DNA from: Nitrososphaerales archaeon TH5895
Lineage (GTDB): Archaea; Thermoproteota; Nitrososphaeria; Nitrososphaerales; Nitrososphaeraceae
Direction: 5' to 3'
Assembly (NCBI GenBank): GCA_014523695.1
Contig: JAATVS010000369.1
Location: forward strand, 1 to 7,677
Length of the DNA stretch: 7,677 nt
A model generated the notes under the pieces. That model saw only the letters and a program-made list of their open reading frames with translations. It was not told where the DNA came from and ran no database searches. Position numbers and translations under genes: made by a program. Positions 1-5,163 of this stretch are shown piece by piece (positions within the stretch are counted from its first letter, which is position 1; each line of letters begins with the position of its first letter).

Positions 1-18
1 CTGTGAGGATTTCGTATT

Positions 19-297
19 ATGCAGCATATCATCCCTGGGCGGAGACATTTTGCTGTTTGCACTATTGCCATAATTGTTTTAGCAACGATTGGAACAACAA
101 CAATTATTGGAGCAATAGAAGACCAAAGTGGCATAAAAAAAACCGTCTCAAGCTCTGCCAGCAGTTATAGCTACATAAGGTGAAAATGTGGATGTGGTGT
201 GAATGTTGGATGTCAAAATACTGCTCCACAGCTTCAGGGCAACGAAAACGTAGTATCACAAGCAGCCGAGCAAGTATTCTCGGAAGAAGAACAGTAA
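19..297 (+). pseudogene. Small secreted/membrane-anchored protein interrupted by an in-frame TGA
   Basis: One reading frame runs from ATG at 19 to TAA at 295-297 and is broken only by TGA at 181-183. The 54 residues before the stop start with a basic n-region (residues 8-10, RRH) and a hydrophobic stretch (about 11-32), as in a Sec signal peptide or N-terminal anchor, followed by a Ser-rich linker. The 37 codons after the TGA read as convincing protein: a Cys-rich KCGCGVNVGC segment, then a Gln/Glu-rich tail ending in SEEEQ. The product would be about 91 residues. I do not recognise the family. A nonsense mutation (for example CGA, TGG or TGC to TGA) is the simplest explanation. TGA recoding is possible in principle, but selenocysteine use is not established in this group. 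An in-frame stop at 4-6 fixes the upstream limit. Confidence 0.55.
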
Positions 298-566
298 AAT
301 AAATAGTCCTCATAATCCATTTTTTGCTATTCTAACCACAGCATGTTTTCCGGTATTTCTAATGGAATTCTTTATTTCTACTTGTATCGGATTAATGGAA
401 TACTCACTCCCATTATTTTTCGTTCTAAGTTGAATCCTATATAGGGGTAAGTAGCATAAGATGGTATTATAGATTTTGATCGCGATGGGCTTACTTTATG
501 TGATTATTTCAATAATGATGACAAAAATGCCAGAAACAGTATCTGTTCTATTAACTTCTGCAAATT
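298..566. other. Intergenic stretch with one Asp-rich calcium-site-like remnant
   Basis: No intact gene is visible here. On the plus strand, codons from 460 to about 546 read DGIIDFDRDGL followed by TLCDYFNNDDKNARN. The D-x-D-x-D-G-L pattern with a later CD and N/D-rich stretch resembles one thrombospondin type-3-like or EF-hand-like calcium-binding repeat. The frame is closed by TAA at 457-459 upstream and has no start codon, so at best it is a fragment of a larger secreted protein. A 10-bp perfect palindrome, CCTATATAGG, sits at 436-445. Its meaning is unknown. Confidence 0.3.
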
Positions 567-791
567 ATGATTCATAAAGTATTATATATGCTACTACCAA
601 AGTATGTAGCAAGTAATACTGACTTGGATGACAAGACAGAGCATATTCGAGCTACTGTGGGCAAAGAAAAGTACAAGAATGCTGAATACGACGACAATAT
701 TATTGAATACTTGATGAAATATCTTGGATTAGAGAGTTATGAACAGCTACAAGACTTCCTGAAACATAGTCATATTCCAATATTCAATTAA
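567..791 (+). CDS. Hypothetical small protein (unrecognised)
   Basis: ATG at 567 opens 74 codons ending in TAA at 789-791. The central and C-terminal parts (about residues 20-70) are hydrophilic, rich in Lys/Glu/Asp/Tyr and predicted helical by eye (for example EYLMKYLGLESYEQLQDFL), as in a small soluble helical protein. The first 19 residues are less convincing. A TTATATAT box at 582-589 lies inside them and would place transcription near 610. In that case the TTG at 624 would be the start, giving 55 residues. The same frame continues after stops at 789 and 795 into the decayed sequence at 801-893, so this may instead be the 5' part of one pseudogene. No family is recognised. Confidence 0.35.
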   Translation: MIHKVLYMLLPKYVASNTDLDDKTEHIRATVGKEKYKNAEYDDNIIEYLMKYLGLESYEQLQDFLKHSHIPIFN

Positions 792-800
792 ATTTAATTA

Positions 801-1171
801 GACAATGTACCCAACCGTTTTTATCATGAAATTGAATCTTTATTGACAAGAAATTATGGTTTAGCGAAGCGTTCCAAAGAAAGCAATTTTTTGTAAAAGG
901 GATGAAACGGTAGATTCGAAGAGAACGTCAAGATGTTCATAAAGACTTAATAGAGTATATTAGAAGGCAAGCAAACGTACATCGGGAATATTATTAAAAG
1001 TCCAGCTATATAACTCCCGCCTGGCACCCATTGCTATTTTTCGATTTGTTGGTGATGATAGGGGTTTTGTTTTACCGTCAACAGAGACTATATGTGTTAC
1101 ATTTTATTCAGTACATTATCTTTCGCAAAGTGAATATTATATTCGAATCTATTTCATACTGGCATTCATAG
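801..1171 (+). pseudogene. Decayed gene with frameshift and two in-frame stops, possible membrane segment at the end
   Basis: Frame 801-893 reads a protein-like segment (NRFYHEIESLLTRNYGLAKR and on) that ends at TAA 894. A shift of -1 at the T6 run (887-892) continues it as FFVKGMKR, then TAG (911-913), then a highly charged segment (RRERQDVHKDLIEYIRR and on), then TAA (995-997). The same frame then gives SYITPAWHPLLFFDLLVMIG, a likely membrane span, followed by FYRQQ, and ends at TAG 1169-1171. Restoring one T in the run and reverting two stops would give a continuous protein of about 120 residues. The soluble part has a faint look of the DUF4129 C-terminal domain (aromatic-x-x-L then R-x-G-L and a downstream helix), but that is a guess. 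It may belong with the frame at 567-791. Confidence 0.4.
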
Positions 1172-1284
1172 CTAAATTTCTAGTGATTTAACTCTCGTAA
1201 CATTTTTAGTAGCTGCTGGTACTTGAATTACGTTACATTAGATTACTTTCCTATAGAATCAAGAGATGAAAATTTATCCGATTA

Positions 1285-1303
1285 AAATTATATCGTATAA
1301 TTT
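1285..1303. repeat. Perfect 8-bp inverted repeat with 3-nt spacer, possible operator
   Basis: AAATTATA, spacer TCG, then TATAATTT form exact 8-bp arms. The dyad centre lies about 48 bp upstream of the TATA box and about 71 bp upstream of the ATG at 1365. A dimeric regulator could bind such a site, but A/T-only palindromes arise readily by chance in DNA of this composition. Confidence 0.35.
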
Positions 1304-1337
1304 GCCTTAATTATCTGACCAATTCATTATGAAGATG

Positions 1338-1344
1338 TTTTATA
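1338..1344 (+). promoter_or_regulatory. TATA box for the DUF6659-like gene, leaderless spacing
   Basis: TTTTATA is centred about 24 nt before the ATG at 1365. That is the distance expected between an archaeal TATA box and the transcription start, so the mRNA would begin at or next to the start codon. No Shine-Dalgarno sequence precedes the ATG, which fits a leaderless transcript. Confidence 0.55.
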
Positions 1345-1364
1345 GACCATGAAATGGTAGACTA

Positions 1365-1745
1365 ATGCGGAGAGGAAGGAATTACTTACGAAAGATATGT
1401 GCAGTTGCACTCTGTGCTAATCCGAGCATAAAATTCGTAGCAGTGTTAGATGGGAACGGAAAATTAATTGTTGCAGAATGCAAGCCTAATACCAACAACT
1501 TTGGTAAGCATGTTGCAAATATGAATTATCTATTCCATCTACACTATATAATCCCTAGTTTGCAAGAAAGAAATAACAAAAACCTGAAAGTTACGATAGA
1601 TGAAAATGGTACCGAGATAGAATTCAAAACAGTTCATGTTACTTGGAACACAGAGGTTGCAATAACTCCATTAGCAGAAATAAAAGGGATGTATTTATGT
1701 GTGTACTTTAGTCGTTTATCGAGGACCGATCGAGAAATTGAATAA
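1365..1745 (+). CDS. DUF6659-like small thaumarchaeal protein
   Basis: An intact 126-residue reading frame without signal peptide or membrane span. Residues 8-40 (LRKICAVALCANPSIKFVAV, then LDGNGKLIVAECK) match what I recall of thaumarchaeal DUF6659-type proteins. These begin with a short helix carrying a Cys, then a strand of the form 'I-R/K-F-x-x-V-x-D-x-x-G-K-L-I', and end with a strand such as residues 106-117 (IKGMYLCVYFSR). The fold looks like a roadblock/profilin-type sensor domain, and the biochemical role of the family is unknown to me. The ATG is chosen because a TATA box sits about 24 nt upstream. The gene stands alone: decayed sequence lies on both sides and no operon partner is seen. 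The family assignment comes from memory of its pattern and could be wrong. That the frame is a real gene is more certain. Confidence 0.6.
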   Translation: MRRGRNYLRKICAVALCANPSIKFVAVLDGNGKLIVAECKPNTNNFGKHVANMNYLFHLHYIIPSLQERNNKNLKVTIDENGTEIEFKTVHVTWNTEVAITPLAEIKGMYLCVYFSRLSRTDREIE

Positions 1746-1803
1746 GCCACAACTTGATAGTTATATCCAAGCTTATGTCATTCGTGTAATTAGCTGAAGG
1801 TTA

Positions 1804-2279
1804 TTATGGCTCAAATGGATGATCTATTGACTTAGTTTTTTGGCTTAGCATAATAAGAAACAAAATTGGTTCTACATCTAGGGATTTTAAGGCTGCTGGA
1901 AGGAGTTCTCGCTGCTTTGAAGAATAATTCTATGTCTCATATTGATGGCGTTTTTAAGTACTTTTGTTGCAATATTCCACATATCTTTTTAGCAACAAAA
2001 TGCATTCGTCAGGGGGTCTCCTTCTCGTTCTCTATGCTCAAGTAATCTTTTTCTAAAACCTTATCTTCTATGAATCAACAAATTTGACAGGTCATGGGTA
2101 TGTTTCTTTGCCCACACTAGTCTTTTGTTTGTACAACATTTCATATTTACCATTATCCCCAATTGAGAGACCCATCTGAGTAATGAGAATTTGAATCCTA
2201 AGCATTAGCACATTTTATTAATCACATTAACAAATAGTTTACTTCCAAAAATTTCTTTTGCGCTTAGTTTTTCATTCAT
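1804..2279 (-). pseudogene. Heavily decayed gene relic on the minus strand (unrecognised)
   Basis: From ATG at 2279-2277 the minus strand reads a 24-residue frame (MNEKLSAKEIFGSKLFVNVI and on) ending in TAA 2207-2205. Moving -1 at about 2211, it continues through RIQILITQMGLSIGDNGKYE and MLYKQKTSVGKETYP to TGA 2094-2092, then PVKFVDS to TAG 2070-2068. One added A at about 2071 turns that junction into DSIEDKVLEKDYLSIENEK, ending at TGA 2011-2009. Further protein-like codons follow: HFVAKKICGILQQKYL in the same frame, and, after a +1 shift, a 41-codon frame at 1929-1807 (SSKQRELLPAALKSLDVEPI and on) ending at TAA 1806-1804. Residue composition is balanced and soluble. The repeated need for shifts and stop reversions makes this an old pseudogene or a chance reading, and I recognise no family. 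Confidence 0.35.
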
Positions 2280-2318
2280 TGGTCATCTATTACACCTCAT
2301 GTCTGGGACCAGTCAAGA

Positions 2319-2623
2319 TCATTTGTGAGCTGGATTATCCAAGATCGAGTGGTCTATTTCATCTAAAATACGGTTTTCACATTTTGACTATCTCTATAGC
2401 CATTGTTACTAATGAAGAAATGGAGTACCACATATATATAATACAGTCTAGACAGGTAATGATTGTATTCAACGCGTTTCTGCTCCAAATGTCTTCACTC
2501 GTACTCGTACCACACTGAAATTATATCAACTAGATCTGATGACTCCAAAGTACTGCGCTGTACTGTGGCTACTTGCTCATGTATAATTTCTTCCACTAAT
2601 TCTATAACTGATGGATAACACAT
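2319..2623 (-). pseudogene. Decayed helical-protein relic on the minus strand
   Basis: ATG at 2623-2621 starts a 42-codon frame (CYPSVIELVEEIIHEQVATV and on, ending VWYEYE) that stops at TGA 2497-2495. The same frame then runs a further 43 codons (RHLEQKRVEYNHYLSRLYYI and on) to TAG 2365-2363. A -1 shift near 2387 gives a last segment, KCENRILDEIDHSILDNPAH, ending at TGA 2321-2319. The first 80 or so codons show an amphipathic-helix pattern with many Glu/Gln/Arg and Tyr residues, which looks like real protein with one nonsense change. It lies directly upstream of, and in the same orientation as, the relic at 2279-1804, so both could be parts of one lost locus. No family is recognised. Confidence 0.35.
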
Positions 2624-2646
2624 CTTTAAGTAACTAGATACCTAGC

Positions 2647-2793
2647 TTAGCTACGGACTTTTTTTTGACTTGAGACCATCTCCACACGACGATGGATTTT
2701 GTTTATGGAGCGCACCGAGCTAATCACACGTTCATATGTCGAGATATTATGGTATGCAGTACATCTTACCTTAATATCAAAGTTGACTTTCAA
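2647..2793 (-). other. Possible small open frame, TTG start, divergent from the crotonase gene
   Basis: TTG at 2793-2791 opens 48 codons on the minus strand ending in TAA 2649-2647. The product would be basic (LKVNFDIKVRCTAYHNISTY, later NKIHRRVEMVSSQKK). An in-frame TGA at 2796-2794 immediately precedes it. A plus-strand frame from 2692 overlaps the same DNA and is rich in Ile/Leu/Tyr, so at most one of them is coding. An A8 run (plus-strand T8 at 2659-2666) lies near its 3' end. The frame is too short to separate from chance, and no family is recognised. Confidence 0.2.
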
Positions 2794-2870
2794 TCAATCC
2801 GATCTATTATTCAGCCTGTACAACAGTTAAATATTCTGTTTATGGATTACCTCGTGTATCTTATCATAAT

Positions 2871-3755
2871 ATGGCAGGTTCTGGATTATATGGGGAGGCG
2901 GATCGACACTTGAAATACATCACGATACAAAAGGAACAAGATATTGTGATTATCAGAATTCATAGACCAGAGGTACTAAATGCATTGAATAGAGATACTA
3001 TGAATGAATTGGAGAATGCCTTTTCTATTGCTGCAGCAGATGATGATATAAAAATTGTTATTGTTACGGGTTCTGGTGAAAGATCATTTTGTGCAGGTGC
3101 TGATGTTAACTATGTTGTCAATATCACTCCAATCGAGGCTCAAAATTATGCAACACGAGTGCATTCATTGCTTAGCAGAATTGAACACCTTGAGAAACCA
3201 GTCATAGCAGCTGTCAACGGATTTGCTTTGGGGGGAGGGTGTGAACTAGCTATGGCCTGTGATTTTATCGTAGCCTCTAGTAATGCAAAGTTTGGTCAGA
3301 CGGAAGTACGAATAGGTATTCCACCAGGTTGGGGGGGAACGCAACGTCTAGTAAGATTAGTGGGACCAGCAAAAGCTAAAGAACTAATCTTTACTGGAAA
3401 GATGATTTCTGCACAAGAGGCATATGAAATTGGCCTAGTTAACAAAGTAGTAAGCTTAGGTAATGAAGACCAATTGCCTCCAGAAGTAGATGATAAATCA
3501 GATCCCAAGAAAGAAAAGGAACGCTCAGCTGAAATCGCAAGGATTCTCAATAGAAAACTGGTAAATGAGTCCATAACCCTTGCCAAGGAAATTACAAAGA
3601 ACGGATTTACAGCTATTAAGATAAGCAAGACGTTAATCAACAAGGCACTGGATACAGATTTAGACACAGGATTACGCTTAGAGATCTATGGATGGGCATT
3701 GTGTTTTGCTCATGAAGATAGACAGAAGATGATGTCTGCGTTTTTGAAGAAATAA
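2871..3755 (+). CDS. Enoyl-CoA hydratase (crotonase family), likely 3-hydroxypropionyl-CoA dehydratase/crotonyl-CoA hydratase
   Basis: The frame has 294 codons from ATG 2871. Crotonase hallmarks are in order: HRPEVLNALN (31-40), the oxyanion-hole segment CAGADV (74-79), ALGGGCELAMACD (119-131) and FGQTEVRIGIPPGWGGTQRL (141-160). Glu125 and Glu145 correspond to the two catalytic glutamates (144 and 164) of rat enoyl-CoA hydratase, and Gly122 to the second oxyanion-hole NH, so hydration/dehydration activity is expected. Crotonyl-CoA and 3-hydroxypropionyl-CoA are the substrates of the thaumarchaeal carbon-fixation cycle, where one promiscuous crotonase (Nmar_1308 in Nitrosopumilus) serves both steps. 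Assignment to that role is inference, since archaea have other crotonases. A Lys/Glu/Asp-rich insertion (about 196-220) precedes the C-terminal helices. The start is uncertain: TTG at 2910 (residue 14) begins at the usual crotonase N-terminus and has GGGGAGG 11 nt upstream. No operon partner follows. Confidence 0.93.
   Translation: MAGSGLYGEADRHLKYITIQKEQDIVIIRIHRPEVLNALNRDTMNELENAFSIAAADDDIKIVIVTGSGERSFCAGADVNYVVNITPIEAQNYATRVHSLLSRIEHLEKPVIAAVNGFALGGGCELAMACDFIVASSNAKFGQTEVRIGIPPGWGGTQRLVRLVGPAKAKELIFTGKMISAQEAYEIGLVNKVVSLGNEDQLPPEVDDKSDPKKEKERSAEIARILNRKLVNESITLAKEITKNGFTAIKISKTLINKALDTDLDTGLRLEIYGWALCFAHEDRQKMMSAFLKK
2892..2898 (+). promoter_or_regulatory. Shine-Dalgarno-like GGGGAGG favouring a TTG start at 2910
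   Basis: GGGGAGG lies inside the reading frame opened at 2871 and 11 nt before the in-frame TTG at 2910-2912. The spacing is a little long but usable. Starting there gives 281 residues beginning LKYITIQKEQ, which matches the normal beginning of crotonases. An A/T-rich box in the 2858-2870 region would place a transcript start near 2891, consistent with a short leader carrying this site. Confidence 0.4.
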
Positions 3756-3771
3756 ATATCAAAAAGTTTCC

Positions 3772-3789
3772 TCAACTGTTAAGAGTTGA
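3772..3789. repeat. Small inverted repeat after the crotonase gene
   Basis: TCAACT and AGTTGA flank a 6-nt loop, 17 nt after the stop codon. No T-tract follows, so there is no good reason to call it an archaeal terminator, although it could shape the 3' end of the transcript. Confidence 0.25.
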
Positions 3790-3808
3790 TTGTGAAGTGC
3801 TCGAGACT

Positions 3809-3816
3809 CTAAAAAA
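3809..3816 (+). promoter_or_regulatory. Possible TATA box for the small membrane-protein gene
   Basis: CTAAAAAA is centred about 25 nt before the TTG at 3838. This is the leaderless spacing seen at other genes in the window. The box itself is a poor match to a consensus TATA element. Confidence 0.3.
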
Positions 3817-3837
3817 CGTAGTTAGACAAACTATTTC

Positions 3838-4049
3838 TTGGTTAAAAAATTGAGTCGATTCAAGACCCTATTTATTGTGAACGTTTCAGCGTATTTTGCA
3901 CTATTGGCATTTTATGCAATACTGGCATATCTCCAGAAATAGCACTAAAAAAACCAACGAAGTTTAGACCAAGACTTGACCTATCCCCCGCAAACGACAA
4001 TCATGAGGAAAATGGAATAAATGAAAAAACCGAAGATGATGAGAAATAA
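3838..4049 (+). pseudogene. Small single-span membrane protein split by a -1 frameshift
   Basis: Frame one starts at TTG 3838 (alternative TTG 3850) and reads MVKKLSRFKTLF, then a hydrophobic span (IVNVSAYFALLAFYAILAYL), then QK and TAG at 3940-3942. Reading one base back at the AAA of 3937-3939 continues without a stop to TAA 4047-4049: a basic stretch (IALKKPTKFRPR), then LDLSPAND and an acidic tail ending EKTEDDEK. The fused product of about 70 residues has a sensible topology: a positive N-terminus, one membrane span, a positive stop-transfer stretch and an acidic cytoplasmic or external tail. Only one missing A separates the two halves, so this may be a recent mutation, an assembly indel or, less likely, programmed frameshifting. 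The family is not recognised. Confidence 0.45.
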
Positions 4050-4085
4050 GCAAAGATCGGCTAGAGGAAGTACTAACACTTTAAT

Positions 4086-4726
4086 CTATATCAAGTCACG
4101 AGACACAGCAAACTAGCTAGGAAAACTTTTCACCAAAACGAATTAGGACTCCGTGGTATCTGACAGGCATCCTTCAAGGACTCCATGGTCATCAAATTCC
4201 GAATCTGAGATCTAAGCATACAACGTCTTTGCCCTCTCCTTTATCTCTTTGCAACTATTGCCAGAAATCGTAAATTAGTACGAACGCACCTTACCACCTG
4301 AGACTTCGAACTCAAGCGTCACATTCATCTGAAAATAACTATTTTCCATGTCTCAATATATTCAGCATTCTCACACTTTAGGTATTAAGAGATGACAAAG
4401 CATTTCTCCCCAAATGTCAGCAAATGATCTGATACTATTGTAGCCCCCATTTGGAGCTGGGTTTACGGAACTCGGTTCAATAGATTGGTTTGTCAAGACA
4501 TCAATATTTCATATCCATCAAAGATCATCGCAGATCCATTTCGTTGATGTGTTCCTGTGATCTATCATATCGCTACACCGGCAAGTTCAGGGTGGATTAG
4601 TATCGCCACGTATCCCAATCAAGTTAGATAGGAATACGTGGTGACGAGCAGTGCCGTCTGTGGTTCGAGTATTTGACTAGCCACAATATTACCTCTAGCT
4701 ACCCTAAAATAACTGGCCGCAGATGA
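4086..4726 (-). pseudogene. Possible heavily decayed gene relic on the minus strand
   Basis: One minus-strand frame runs from 4726 to 4493 and reads SSAASYFRVARGNIVASQIL and EPQTALLVTTYSYLT, then TGA (4621-4619), LGYVAILIHPELAGVAI, then two stops (from 4567), then NGSAMIFDGYEILMS. A -1 shift near 4500 enters a second frame: DVLTNQSIEPSSVNPAPNGG and YNSIRSFADIWGEMLCHLLI, with TGA at 4373-4371. The second frame continues past stops with NSYFQMNVTLEFEVSGGKVR, FTISGNSCKEIKERAKTLYA and SDSEFDDHGVLEGCLSDTTE, each separated by TAA or TAG, down to TAG at 4088-4086. The balanced composition is more protein-like than most random frames. However, the plus strand also has an open 50-codon frame across about 4120-4272, so coding origin is only a hypothesis. 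No family is recognised. Confidence 0.3.
4603..4685. repeat. Two adjacent stem-loops
   Basis: Positions 4603-4616 pair with 4631-4644 around a 14-nt loop: 12 Watson-Crick pairs, one G-T wobble and one C/A mismatch, with CCACGTAT as the core. Fifteen nt further on, TGTGGTT (4659-4665) pairs with AGCCACA (4679-4685) around a 13-nt loop. No T-tract follows on either strand. The locus overlaps the possible relic at 4086-4726, where the structure could equally be left-over coding sequence. Confidence 0.4.
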
Positions 4727-5163
4727 TTATTCGGATGATCGATATTATAAAGATTTTTGAAAAAATCGTTCATGAAGCGATAGTCATGTTCAATCTAAGA
4801 ACATAAAATAGAGGATTTCAAGGTCAATCATAATGGAAATGATCAAGAAAATATATGAGAATCTAGAGTCTGACAGATTGTTGCTAAAATAAATATCGAG
4901 AGAAAGCGGTATAGTCATTCATTGTGATATCAGTGACATTCTTCTACTAGACTATAACAATTCACATAATTGATCCACTTGATAGTACAAGCATTAAGCC
5001 CTTGGTCCTCACAGACATTTACGAGTTAGTAATTATATAACAAAATATATTGTAGTACTTAAGTAAGAATATCGACCGAAGACTATATTCTATGCTTTAA
5101 CATACAATATTATCTTATCAATACTCTCATCTATTCCACTTTTTTCATAATCAATATGTTGAG

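Larger units (their letters stand above)
1172..1364. other. Intergenic region upstream of the DUF6659-like gene
   Basis: No reading frame worth reporting was seen here. The stretch is AT-rich and holds a perfect inverted repeat at 1285-1303 and the promoter box of the next gene at 1338-1344, both listed separately. Confidence 0.5.
4050..5163. other. Long stretch without an intact gene
   Basis: No intact recognisable gene is seen between the small membrane protein and the flavoprotein gene. It contains a possible minus-strand relic (4086-4726) and two hairpins (4603-4685), listed separately. From 4735 to about 4900 the plus strand has several short overlapping Lys/Ile/Glu-rich frames in all three phases (for example from ATG 4735, and MEMIKKIYENLESDR from about 4832). 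None stands out from what AT-rich DNA yields by chance. Positions 4900-5163 are very AT-rich, with nothing I can assign. Confidence 0.4.

Noticed and set aside
104..313. 69-codon minus-strand open frame
   Set aside because: It is the antisense of the more convincing signal-peptide/Cys-rich frame at 19-297, and its own sequence has no domain character.
2258..2518. 86-codon plus-strand frame with TTG start
   Set aside because: Its composition (Ile, Leu, His, Tyr with no pattern) looks like antisense of the minus-strand relic, and there is no promoter or ribosome site.
2549..2564. Near-palindrome AGTACTGCGCTGTACT
   Set aside because: It is symmetric except for one T/T pair but stands alone inside a relic, with no promoter or gene start nearby.
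2692..2913. 73-codon plus-strand frame overlapping the crotonase start
   Set aside because: It overlaps the crotonase gene out of frame and shows no domain or codon pattern. Antisense coding is equally possible.
3296..3667. 123-codon minus-strand frame inside the crotonase gene
   Set aside because: It lies antisense to the catalytic core of a strongly supported gene, and its translation is Ser/Leu-rich low-information sequence.
4145..4189. 13-nt direct repeat, AGGACTCC(G/A)TGGT, twice with a 32-nt period
   Set aside because: There are only two copies with one mismatch and no third copy or spacer regularity, so it is not a CRISPR or tandem array and could be chance.
4659..4690. Possible tRNA-like T-arm (GGTTCGAGT)
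   Set aside because: No matching acceptor stem, anticodon arm or D-arm could be found around it. It falls in the second hairpin instead.
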